A stretch of DNA of 28,973 nt. Origin: a candidate division WWE3 bacterium CG22_combo_CG10-13_8_21_14_all_39_12 (GTDB lineage: Bacteria > Patescibacteriota > 4484-211 > GCA-002791395). Made by a program: the position numbers and the translations under genes. The notes under the pieces were generated by a model. It had not been told where the DNA came from. It saw only the letters and a list, made by a program, of their open reading frames with translations, and did not search any database. Positions 15,420 through 21,759 of the stretch are shown piece after piece (position 1 is the first letter of the stretch; the number at the start of each line of letters is the position of its first letter). Where the stretch lies: assembly GCA_002771355.1 (NCBI GenBank), contig PCSU01000053.1:1927-30899 (forward strand), in the 5' to 3' direction.

Positions 15420-15455
15420 AAAAGGCCGTCCGGGGTTTAATCCGGGCGGCCTTTT
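15420..15455. terminator. Strong bidirectional terminator
   Basis: AAAAGGCCGTCCGG (15420-15433) and CCGGGCGGCCTTTT (15442-15455) form a 14-bp stem with one G-U pair and an 8-nt loop. T-runs exist on both strands, serving the plus-strand gene ending at 15387 and the minus-strand gene ending at 15478. Confidence 0.9.
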
Positions 15456-15477
15456 GTTTATTGTGTTGCGATAACTG

Positions 15478-17058
15478 CTAGGGGTTGCAGACGAGTTGTA
15501 TGTCGTCGATATTTACAAACATGTCTGACCCATTTGCGATGATTGAAAACAGCACTTGTCCTTCCCCAAAAAATGCTGCAGTGTCATACAGGAGCCAGTC
15601 ATAAGTGAGGTCTCCTGGAAGGATTTCAACTATCGTACTTCCGTAAGGGACATCTCCGAGGAAATATAATATCTCAAAATATATTCTCCAGTCAGTATAT
15701 CCCTCCTCAGCTTTGGCGAAAAAGCTAATTGTGCAATTCCCAGACAAAGGGTTTATGTATTGCATAACCCTTTGTTCCTCAGCAACCTCCCCAGGGATTT
15801 GAATAAACGAAATCGCTCCATTTCCCGTTAAAATTTGTGGCAGGCAGGAATCAATACTGCGATTACACCAGGGATAACCGTATATACCATTTGAGTACGA
15901 GAATCCAGAAAAGGCATCGTTTGCAATGGAAGGATCCACTTCAAAGCTTACGTCCTTGAGAATTTGAACTGGAATTTGAGGTTCATCCGTGGGTATTGCC
16001 GTTGGTATGGGTGTAGGAGAGCTTTCAGCGACCGGCGTATTTGTTGAGATAGGGTTTGCATTCCCCACCGCAGCAGATATCATTGCAAGATGTACCGTGT
16101 ATATTCTTGACCCAGGAGTTGTACCAACAGTCGGGACGGCCGTGGGATTGCCGGTTGGTTGTGGTGTCAACGTTGGTGGAAATGTTGGAGTCGTCGGTAC
16201 TGGTGTTTGACTCGCTACTGGGATTGGTGTGCTGGTTGCTGGATCAACCGGCTTTGTCGTCGGTGTCCACGTCGGTGTCCACGTCGGGGTAAATGTCGGC
16301 GTTGGTGTTGGAGGTACCGTTGGACTCGGAGCGGGAGTCTTTGTTGGTGTTGGCGTTACGGTTGGAATAGGCGTATGTGTTGCCGTATTCACTGGTGTCG
16401 CTGTTGGTGTTGATGGTTGTTGTAGCGGGCCATTTGAACATGCCCACAAAAACATATTGTCTAGCATCATCAATCCTGTGCCTGGGGCACCGTCATTGAT
16501 AATCACCCGGTAGCCAACTCTAAAGTACTTGCCCGCAATCTGGGTAATGTCAAATGCGTAGTTCTCCCATTGCCCTGTTAAGGGCAGTTTTGCCGATGAG
16601 ATAGCATATGGACTGGATACTGACGTTTTGACACCTACAATTACGTGGAGTCGCATTCCTTGGGCAACCTGAGTGTATTTTTTCTGCCCACGGAGGTACA
16701 GTTTCGTGACGTTTGCACTTGCATATGAATCTTGTGCAAGCGTTTCATTGATGTTGATCGCAGAACTCTCGAAGTAGCTTCGAGTATTTTGCCATCCACG
16801 GGAATCGTGCCCTCCTGGTTGTTTCGACCAATCCGCGTAATTTGGAGTAGGTCGGTTGTTGCTATCTGCATCAAGCCAAAACAGTTGCGTTTCGGTTTCT
16901 CCCGCTGCACAAATGCTTTGCGGTGTATCAACAAAGGTAACTGCAGTCAATGACGAAATTTCCTCTTGGGCAAATACCCTCACTGCGGGAATTAGAGTCA
17001 AAATGAGTAACAAAACAACCCGGATTACGAGGAGAAGAATCTTTATTTTCTGATACAT
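15478..17058 (-). CDS. Secreted protein with two beta-rich domains joined by Thr/Pro linkers
   Basis: The 526-residue protein has a signal peptide (1-30, cut after VFA before QEE), a first domain of about 200 residues that reads like a carbohydrate-binding jelly roll (TKLYLRGQKKY, GQWENYAFDI, LMMLDNMFLWAC), a Thr/Pro linker with repeated TPT and WTPT units, a short RIYTVHLAMI stretch, a second linker, and a C-terminal jelly-roll-like domain of about 130 residues (ISFFAKAEEGYTDWRIYFEI, MFVNIDDIQLVC). The start is the ATG at 17058, behind GAAAGGT; the 40 codons upstream encode no signal and are excluded. No catalytic motif was seen, so adhesion or glycan binding is more likely than an enzyme. 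It is divergent from another secreted protein at 17304. Confidence 0.75.
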   Translation of the reverse strand: MYQKIKILLLVIRVVLLLILTLIPAVRVFAQEEISSLTAVTFVDTPQSICAAGETETQLFWLDADSNNRPTPNYADWSKQPGGHDSRGWQNTRSYFESSAININETLAQDSYASANVTKLYLRGQKKYTQVAQGMRLHVIVGVKTSVSSPYAISSAKLPLTGQWENYAFDITQIAGKYFRVGYRVIINDGAPGTGLMMLDNMFLWACSNGPLQQPSTPTATPVNTATHTPIPTVTPTPTKTPAPSPTVPPTPTPTFTPTWTPTWTPTTKPVDPATSTPIPVASQTPVPTTPTFPPTLTPQPTGNPTAVPTVGTTPGSRIYTVHLAMISAAVGNANPISTNTPVAESSPTPIPTAIPTDEPQIPVQILKDVSFEVDPSIANDAFSGFSYSNGIYGYPWCNRSIDSCLPQILTGNGAISFIQIPGEVAEEQRVMQYINPLSGNCTISFFAKAEEGYTDWRIYFEILYFLGDVPYGSTIVEILPGDLTYDWLLYDTAAFFGEGQVLFSIIANGSDMFVNIDDIQLVCNP

Positions 17059-17126
17059 TGGCGTACCTTTCTTTTTTGTGGAACAATCAGTTGTAAAGGG
17101 GCAAACAACACATTGAGTGTGTCGAT

Positions 17127-17132
17127 ATTGTA
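17127..17132 (-). promoter_or_regulatory. Extended -10 for the 17058-15478 gene
   Basis: The complement reads TACAAT, preceded on that strand by TGA, an extended -10. No good -35 is visible. The leader would be about 60 nt with the GAAAGGT ribosome site. Confidence 0.45.
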
Positions 17133-17202
17133 TCACAAAAACATAAACTATGGGTCGGTGTTTTGGTAATGATGACATTTGCTAGAAACGGTGTGTAGAA
17201 TG

Positions 17203-17231
17203 TTGCAAAACCCTGTATGATAGGTTATAAT
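17203..17231 (+). promoter_or_regulatory. Promoter for the 17304 gene
   Basis: TTGCAA (17203-17208) and a perfect TATAAT (17226-17231) are separated by 17 nt. A leader of about 65 nt follows, with AAAGGTGGGG before the ATG at 17304. The same TTGCAA -35 and 17-nt spacer recur at 21099-21127. Confidence 0.75.
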
Positions 17232-17303
17232 ATAGTTTGTTACATATCCAGTGTGTTGTTTTTTGAAGTATCAATGTAGATTAACAATGAAAGGTGGGGT
17301 TTT

Positions 17304-17756
17304 ATGCAAGATCAGGTACTTCGATCGAAAAGTTTGGTAGTTCGGGTTGTCCTTACCTTGATAGCTCTATTTGTTGTTTTGTGGGCTGGTGTCAAGTTTG
17401 CTGAGGCAGCTGCAGAACCAGTTGACCAAAGCGCAGTATCCTCCGTTTCCGGCAGAGTTTTTATGCTGGAAAACGGAAAAGAGGTTGGTATCGTTGGCAT
17501 GAATTTGACCCTCACGTCTGAGGTGAACGGTACGGTAACCGTTTACACTGATCTTGAGGGTTACTATGTATTCAACACAGATGGGTTTGCAGTGGGAACT
17601 TATACGCTCACTGTTGAGCGGTGGGAGGGGTTCATCTGTGACACTCCTTGTTCGGTTGAGGTCAATCTTGGGGGGGAAGTGTCTCCTGGACTTGTTGTAG
17701 ACTTCAAGCTTATCTTTTTGAAGAAGCGTGTATGGATGCCAGCGATGTTTCGCTAG
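17304..17756 (+). CDS. Small exported protein with SdrD-B/carboxypeptidase-regulatory-like beta domain
   Basis: The 150-residue protein has a long N-terminal hydrophobic signal or anchor (about 10-36, ending AEAAA), then a single Ig-like/transthyretin-like beta domain: VSGRVFMLENGKEVGIVGMN, then TDLEGYYVFNTDGFAVGTYTL. This is the pattern of carboxypeptidase regulatory-like and Cna-B/SdrD-B repeats of surface proteins. Two cysteines (CDTPC) may form a disulfide. The protein ends KKRVWMPAMFR, similar in shape to the inner RIYTVHLAMI of the divergent secreted protein. It has its own promoter and terminator. It is likely a cell-surface structural protein. Confidence 0.7.
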   Translation: MQDQVLRSKSLVVRVVLTLIALFVVLWAGVKFAEAAAEPVDQSAVSSVSGRVFMLENGKEVGIVGMNLTLTSEVNGTVTVYTDLEGYYVFNTDGFAVGTYTLTVERWEGFICDTPCSVEVNLGGEVSPGLVVDFKLIFLKKRVWMPAMFR

Positions 17757-17780
17757 CGTTACTCACGTTTTGTACCAAGG

Positions 17781-17816
17781 CCGCTTCATCCCAGTAGGGA
17801 TGGGGCGGTTTTTTTT
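17781..17816 (+). terminator. Rho-independent terminator
   Basis: CCGCTTCATCCC (17781-17792) pairs with GGGATGGGGCGG (17797-17808), a 12-bp stem with two G-U pairs and loop AGTA. Eight T follow (17809-17816). It ends the 17304-17756 transcript just before the yebC promoter. Confidence 0.92.
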
Positions 17817-17821
17817 GAGTC

Positions 17822-17842
17822 ATTATACTTTTCAAGTATAAT
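17822..17842 (+). promoter_or_regulatory. yebC leaderless promoter within a perfect palindrome
   Basis: TATAAT (17837-17842) lies exactly 6 nt before the ATG at 17849. ATTATACTT (17822-17830) and AAGTATAAT (17834-17842) are perfect inverted repeats with a 3-nt centre, so the -10 is one arm of a palindrome. This could be an operator, or a mirrored -10 able to fire on both strands. A good -35 is not evident. Confidence 0.6.
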
Positions 17843-17848
17843 GAGTAG

Positions 17849-18379
17849 ATGTCCGGACATTCAAAGTGGCACAAAGTTAAAAATCAAAAAGCAGCAAACG
17901 ATCCTAAACGCTCTAGATTGTTTACTCAGCTTACTAAAAAAATCCAAATTGCATCAAAAGAAAGTGGTCCTGATCCTGACGTAAATCCCTCTCTACGATC
18001 GGCAATAGAAGAAGCTCGTGCAGCAAACTTACCCAAAGATAAAATTGAACGAGCTATTAACAAAGGTGCTGGTATTGGTGATGAGGGTGCATTAAAAGAT
18101 GTTCAATACGAAGGGTACGGTCCAAGTGGTGTTGCGGTTTTAATTCAGGCATCAACTGATAATATTAATCGTACTGTTAGTGAAATAAGAAAAATTTTTA
18201 AAGATGCGGGTGGTAGTTTGGGGGAACCTGGCTCTGCAGCATTTGTTTTTGGTGATGATCCCCATAATCCTACCTTTACCTCACCAATACGGGGGGCAGA
18301 TACATCTGTGTTTGAAACTATGATCGATGAACTTGAGTCTCATGATGATGTTGTTCGAGTCTTCCATAACGCAGGGTAA
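17849..18379 (+). CDS. YebC/PmpR family protein, shortened form
   Basis: The 176-residue protein is clearly YebC/PmpR-like: it begins MSGHSKWHKVKNQKAANDPK, contains AARAANLPKDKIERAI-type sequence (here EEARAANLPKDKIERAINKG), YEGYGPSGVAVLIQASTDN, and NRTVSEIRKIF...GGSLGEPGSAAFVF. Family members run to about 240 residues. Here the sequence passes quickly from FVFGDD to MIDELESHDDVVRVFHNAG, the normal C-terminus, so about 60 residues of the middle domain are missing while both ends are intact. The family is known as transcription regulators and, for some members, translation factors that relieve ribosome stalling. The leaderless start at 17849 is well supported. The ruvC/ruvA genes that often follow yebC are absent. 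Confidence 0.9.
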   Translation: MSGHSKWHKVKNQKAANDPKRSRLFTQLTKKIQIASKESGPDPDVNPSLRSAIEEARAANLPKDKIERAINKGAGIGDEGALKDVQYEGYGPSGVAVLIQASTDNINRTVSEIRKIFKDAGGSLGEPGSAAFVFGDDPHNPTFTSPIRGADTSVFETMIDELESHDDVVRVFHNAG

Positions 18380-18432
18380 TTGTGAGACAAACGTTTGCGT
18401 GGCAAGATATTCCAGTCGTCTTAATGCAAGGG

Positions 18433-19653
18433 CTACAAAATCAAGTCCATTTTCGTTGACTGTTTTCCAACTCGATTAAAGAATTTAACCCAGAAGTATT
18501 CCAAACTATATTTAAAACTGTTTCTTTTCCAAACCGATAAAATTACTATCCACAGAATTATATTGAGGGCGCCAAACAATAGACATCCGTTAATTGTTTG
18601 ATTCCAGTTTGGATAAATCCCCAAAAGCGCAATTCTCATTAACTCAGAGGTGGCAGTTTCTAACATATAGATCGTTAAACTTATTCGGCTGAACCAAGTG
18701 ATAACGCTCATACTTTTCATAAACTTTTTTCTAGGTTCAAGGATAAGTACTGATGAAATGAGAAGAAGTATGAACACTCCAAGTTCGAAATTCGTTTTAA
18801 AATACCAAAAATAGTCAGGTGTTGAAATTGTTTTATCAAACTGCATCATTCCGCCGATTCCATAAGCAATAAAGAGGATTCCCAAAGGAAGGATAAACTT
18901 CTTCAGTAGGTTTGTGTGGTTATTAACAAGCATCATGCCAATGAGAACACCAAAGATTCCATACGCAAAATATGGAAGTAACGGGTAGGGGTTTGCTATA
19001 GTAAAGCTGTAAAACGTTGCCAACACATAATTATTGGTTTCCATTGCTTGTGTAAAGAATGGATAGAGCAAAACTCGTACAAACGAAAGTAGCATTATTA
19101 TTATTCCCGATAATGTAAGTATGGTGTAGTTGCGTTTTGTTTTTTGAATACCATTGTTTTTGAGTAGGAAATAAAGGACAAAGGATAAGAGAATAAGGTT
19201 TAACGCGATGGTTGATAAGGAAGAACCTTCAAAATACTTTGTGATATGGGGGAATGTGAGGTGCATGTTTCTGAGCGTACTTGCAATTGCCGTCATGTCG
19301 GGTTGATTATTGACAAAATCGGTGTTCCATCTGCCGAGCAGAATATTTAGAATATAGTGGAAAAATAGATATATTGCTCCGGCGATGAGAGAGTATTTGA
19401 TTAGCATTTTTTGTGAAAATGTAGGCATTCTTTTAAGAAACATGTGGGTCATCACAACGGTTGAATAGATAATAAAAATTCCTCCCCATAGAGCCATGAA
19501 ACTCATAAGCACCACAACGATGGGTGGATTATCAAAATCGATTTTATCAATATTGGCGTAGTTGTAGATTGAAGAATGAAATAAAATGATAAACATCAAC
19601 GCAACTCCACGTAACATATCGAGTGATTCAAAGCGCATTGTGGTTGGTTTCAT
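18433..19653 (-). CDS. Multi-pass membrane acyltransferase-like protein (DUF1624/acyltransferase-3 type)
   Basis: The 406-residue protein begins with RFESLDMLRGVALMFIILFH, the RxxSLDxLRGxA...H opening shared by acyltransferase-3, YeiB and heparan-alpha-glucosaminide N-acetyltransferase-like (DUF1624) proteins. About ten hydrophobic helices follow. Such proteins move acyl groups across or at the membrane onto glycans or lipids. The start at 19653 lies 5 nt after the stop of the upstream ligase-like gene, so the two are one operon. I cannot tell which acyltransferase family it belongs to, or the substrate. It converges with yebC, with a 53-nt gap and no visible terminator. Confidence 0.7.
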   Translation of the reverse strand: MKPTTMRFESLDMLRGVALMFIILFHSSIYNYANIDKIDFDNPPIVVVLMSFMALWGGIFIIYSTVVMTHMFLKRMPTFSQKMLIKYSLIAGAIYLFFHYILNILLGRWNTDFVNNQPDMTAIASTLRNMHLTFPHITKYFEGSSLSTIALNLILLSFVLYFLLKNNGIQKTKRNYTILTLSGIIIMLLSFVRVLLYPFFTQAMETNNYVLATFYSFTIANPYPLLPYFAYGIFGVLIGMMLVNNHTNLLKKFILPLGILFIAYGIGGMMQFDKTISTPDYFWYFKTNFELGVFILLLISSVLILEPRKKFMKSMSVITWFSRISLTIYMLETATSELMRIALLGIYPNWNQTINGCLLFGALNIILWIVILSVWKRNSFKYSLEYFWVKFFNRVGKQSTKMDLIL

Positions 19654-19658
19654 AAGAC

Positions 19659-21026
19659 TTATTCAATATCAAAGTTACGTTGAATTCGAATAAGTTTATT
19701 CGAGTTTTCGTTGAACCTTGGTTTCTCAAATACTATCGATATTTCTGGCGCTTTGCAACCGTAACTGGAGAATACGGTGGAAAGGTTGTCAATTATTGTG
19801 GTTGTGTCAAAGGTATCGGATGGTACTTTTGGTTTTAATTGAACTCGTAGTAACACATTGTCTGGCGAATTTTGAACAACCTGAAATTCATCAATATCAT
19901 CTGAAGCGGTTATAACTGCTCGGCTAATGTAGTCTGGAAAAATATATTGCCACTCGCCACTATCTATCCGTTTTGCCCAAAATACATCATCAGCTCTTCC
20001 TTGAATTCGTTCAATAACTCTAAAAGCTGAACCGCACGAACACTTGTGGGGACTAATGGTAATGATGTCATTTAATTCATATCGAATAATTGGCTGCGAT
20101 TTTTTGTGAAGATCGGTAACCAGAAGTTTTTCGCACGGCGTGCCGACAGGAGTTTGGGTTCCATCGCTTTGTAACGTCTCAACTAACACTAAATCTTCGT
20201 TAATGTGAAGGCTTCCATGGCTACAAGAAATTGCAATTGGTCCTTCGGTACATTTATAAATTTGGTCAATAGAAGTTCCAAAGACTTTTATCAGATATTT
20301 TTCTACATCGGGGTGAAGAACTTCTGCGTACGAAACTACCTTTTTAGGTTTAATAAAAAGTCGCCCGGCTTCAATTTCTCTGGCTATGATTTTAAGCATA
20401 GATGCAGGGGCAGAGATAACATTTGGGTTAATCGCTGTTAATTGCCTAGTAATTTCCCCAATCGACTGAAGTTGACTAACGTAGGTTAGTTTATTGCCTA
20501 GAAAATTAAAGTTAAAAGCAGGGGTGCTTACGCGCAAAATAAACGCTAAGTTAATTCTTTCGTGTTTTGGGAAATTGAATCGTGCAAAAAGTGCGGCTTT
20601 TAAATATGATTCCTCGGTACGGGTTACAATTTCTACTCCCTTGTTACCGCTGGTTCCTGAAGACATTCCAATATTCATTCCGTGCAATCGCCGCGTAAAG
20701 TCTCGTGTTTTTTCAACCTCAAGGCAAAAGTCAAGAATCTCATCTTTTGATAATCCGACGGTGTTGTAGTCGCCAAGGTTATCCATCATCAACTTTTTAT
20801 TGGTTGTTGGAAGTGAATAAATGTCCGTTATATCAACATCTTTATAATGGGTTTTGAAAAACTGAGAGTGGTTGGTGGCATACGCGATTATGCTTCGCGC
20901 TTTTTGTTGTTGGTATTTATTAATCTGTTGAGGAGAAAAGAATGTGAATCGATACTTACAGGCCAGATAAAATACGACAAAGTTTTTTGTTTCGAGGTCA
21001 GAAAATGTATCTAAGAATGTTGACAC
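19659..21026 (-). CDS. PaaK/CapK-like adenylate-forming enzyme
   Basis: The 455-residue protein resembles phenylacetate-CoA ligase, coenzyme F390 synthetase and CapK-type enzymes. It has the ATP-binding loop SSGTSGNKG at 122-130, an acyl-adenylate region near YKCTEGPIAISC (257-268), and the family's C-terminal sequence QPIIRYELNDII followed by CSCG and IQGRADDVF (about 311-349). These enzymes activate a carboxylate with ATP, often for thioester formation; CapK-like members occur in surface polysaccharide loci. The start is GTG at 21026-21024, which fits the promoter 7 nt upstream. It is followed after 5 nt by the membrane acyltransferase-like gene, which suggests activation and then transfer of an acyl group. 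The substrate is unknown. Confidence 0.8.
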   Translation of the reverse strand: MSTFLDTFSDLETKNFVVFYLACKYRFTFFSPQQINKYQQQKARSIIAYATNHSQFFKTHYKDVDITDIYSLPTTNKKLMMDNLGDYNTVGLSKDEILDFCLEVEKTRDFTRRLHGMNIGMSSGTSGNKGVEIVTRTEESYLKAALFARFNFPKHERINLAFILRVSTPAFNFNFLGNKLTYVSQLQSIGEITRQLTAINPNVISAPASMLKIIAREIEAGRLFIKPKKVVSYAEVLHPDVEKYLIKVFGTSIDQIYKCTEGPIAISCSHGSLHINEDLVLVETLQSDGTQTPVGTPCEKLLVTDLHKKSQPIIRYELNDIITISPHKCSCGSAFRVIERIQGRADDVFWAKRIDSGEWQYIFPDYISRAVITASDDIDEFQVVQNSPDNVLLRVQLKPKVPSDTFDTTTIIDNLSTVFSSYGCKAPEISIVFEKPRFNENSNKLIRIQRNFDIE

Positions 21027-21033
21027 TTATGCC

Positions 21034-21062
21034 AGTTTAATCGGATTGATTAATTTGGGCAA
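21034..21062 (-). promoter_or_regulatory. Candidate promoter of the ligase/acyltransferase pair
   Basis: On the minus strand TTGCCC (complement of 21057-21062) and TAAACT (complement of 21034-21039) are 17 nt apart. The GTG start follows the -10 after 7 nt, close to the leaderless spacing. Each hexamer matches consensus at only four positions. Confidence 0.4.
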
Positions 21063-21098
21063 GCGTCACCATGTGTTTTTCCACAACGCTGGGTAATT

Positions 21099-21127
21099 TT
21101 GCAATCTATATTTTCCAAGAGTACAAT
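21099..21127 (+). promoter_or_regulatory. Promoter of the two tiny genes
   Basis: TTGCAA (21099-21104) and TACAAT (21122-21127) are 17 nt apart. The transcript would start near 21134 with AAGGAG in its leader. Confidence 0.65.
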
Positions 21128-21181
21128 GCGTTTTCGCACCAATTGTAATATTCTTCAATCAACAAGGAGATTACTGTATAC

Positions 21182-21289
21182 GTGAGTAAGATGATGGTTT
21201 TGGTTTTCCTCGTAGTCATCAGTGCGATTCAGGGTTATGTTGATGTCCGACTGGTGGGCTTTTTTAATCAATCTAACCAACCCGCTTGA
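21182..21289 (+). CDS. Tiny hydrophobic protein, 35 residues
   Basis: A GTG start and 35 codons, with AAGGAG about 11 nt upstream. The product begins MSKMMVLVFLVVISAIQGYV and is hydrophobic through about residue 20, so it is either a small single-span membrane protein or a signal-like peptide. I do not recognise it. It lies between a recognisable promoter and terminator, with a second tiny gene 15 nt downstream, which supports it as real. Confidence 0.5.
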   Translation: MSKMMVLVFLVVISAIQGYVDVRLVGFFNQSNQPA

Positions 21290-21304
21290 AAAGAGAGGAA
21301 TGAT

Positions 21305-21403
21305 ATGTCATTTGTGCGGAGTACATTTGCAAAGATTAGGCAAATGTTAGGGCCAAGCAAAAGGAAGCGGGCTCGACGACGAAAGCGAATAATTTACCTG
21401 TAG
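21305..21403 (+). CDS. Tiny highly basic protein, 32 residues
   Basis: An ATG start behind GAGAGG, 32 codons. The product begins MSFVRSTFAKIRQMLGPSKR, and its second half is a dense Arg/Lys run (KRKRARRRKR), suggesting nucleic-acid, ribosome or acidic-membrane binding. I do not recognise it. It is second in a two-gene transcript that ends at a perfect 12-bp terminator. Confidence 0.55.
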   Translation: MSFVRSTFAKIRQMLGPSKRKRARRRKRIIYL

Positions 21404-21411
21404 GCAGATAT

Positions 21412-21451
21412 GTAGGCAATGGGGTGAAGTCCTCCCATTGCCTACTTTTTT
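21412..21451 (+). terminator. Rho-independent terminator after the tiny genes
   Basis: GTAGGCAATGGG (21412-21423) and CCCATTGCCTAC (21434-21445) pair perfectly over 12 bp with a 10-nt loop, followed by six T (21446-21451). Confidence 0.93.
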
Positions 21452-21458
21452 ATTCGAG

Positions 21459-21487
21459 TTGACATGCTATGAGACTTAGTGTATTCT
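21459..21487 (+). promoter_or_regulatory. Strong promoter driving a leader or small RNA
   Basis: A perfect -35 TTGACA (21459-21464), a 17-nt spacer, and TATTCT (21482-21487). Transcription should start near 21494. No sizeable gene follows directly; instead two hairpin terminators appear downstream. Confidence 0.7.
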
Positions 21488-21543
21488 GTCTGGAAGTTAT
21501 GATAATTTCGTTGCAAACAATGTATATGTGGAAGCATCCTCGT

Positions 21544-21570
21544 ACCCCCGAAAGGGCGGGTGTGTTTTTT
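21544..21570 (+). terminator. First terminator-like hairpin of the leader
   Basis: ACCCCC (from 21544) pairs imperfectly with the GGGCGGGT arm ending at 21561, with one bulged C and a GAAA-type loop. Six T follow at 21565-21570 after GTG. Confidence 0.55.
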
Positions 21571-21624
21571 ATTGGGACAACAGTAAAAAACAAATAAGAT
21601 AACATTGCTTTTGCAACATTTATT

Positions 21625-21649
21625 ACCCGCCAACTCGGCGGGTTTTTTT
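21625..21649 (+). terminator. Second terminator of the leader
   Basis: ACCCGCC (21625-21631) and GGCGGGT (21637-21643) pair perfectly around AACTC, followed by a run of T to 21649. Confidence 0.8.
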
Positions 21650-21698
21650 ATGGGAAAAATCGGGTAGAAAAGGGTTTTAACAGTAGATTTGAAGGCCT

Positions 21699-21724
21699 TT
21701 TCTGCGGGATTTGACCCACAGAAA
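21699..21724 (+). promoter_or_regulatory. Hairpin over a candidate -35 for the 21760 gene
   Basis: TTTCTGCGGG (21699-21708) and CCCACAGAAA (21715-21724) pair with one C-A mismatch. The 6-nt loop contains part of TTGACC (21711-21716), a possible -35; a matching -10 is poor (TAACAA after 18 nt). It may be an operator or an RNA structure. No T-run follows it. Confidence 0.3.
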
Positions 21725-21759
21725 CTGGCACATTTAACAATAGAAAAAGGAGATGTCAT

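Larger units (their letters stand above)
21494..21649 (+). ncRNA. Predicted leader transcript or small RNA with tandem terminators
   Basis: The region begins at the predicted start of the TTGACA promoter and ends at a T-run. It holds a first hairpin (21544-21561), a second hairpin (21625-21643) and a 32-codon reading frame (ATG 21499 to stop 21597, beginning MIISLQTMYMWKHP) that passes through the first hairpin. GGCGGGT at 21555-21561 is identical to the 3' arm of the second hairpin, so it could pair with that hairpin's 5' arm ACCCGCC instead. Two readings fit: an independent small RNA, or an attenuator controlling the 498-residue gene at 21760. I cannot decide between them. The stretch 21404-21759 holds no other gene that I can support. 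Confidence 0.4.

Noticed and set aside
16244..16447. Several frames on both strands in the Thr/Pro linker of the secreted protein
   Set aside because: They are shadows of the repetitive linker DNA, without ribosome sites.
18382..18459. 25-codon frame (GTG) right after yebC
   Set aside because: It has no recognisable product and no ribosome site, and overlaps the convergent gene's 3' end. I checked for a ruvC remnant and saw no resemblance.
21182..21403. Calling the two tiny genes a type I toxin-antitoxin system
   Set aside because: No antisense RNA promoter or complementary RNA is visible; only the peptide character hints at it.
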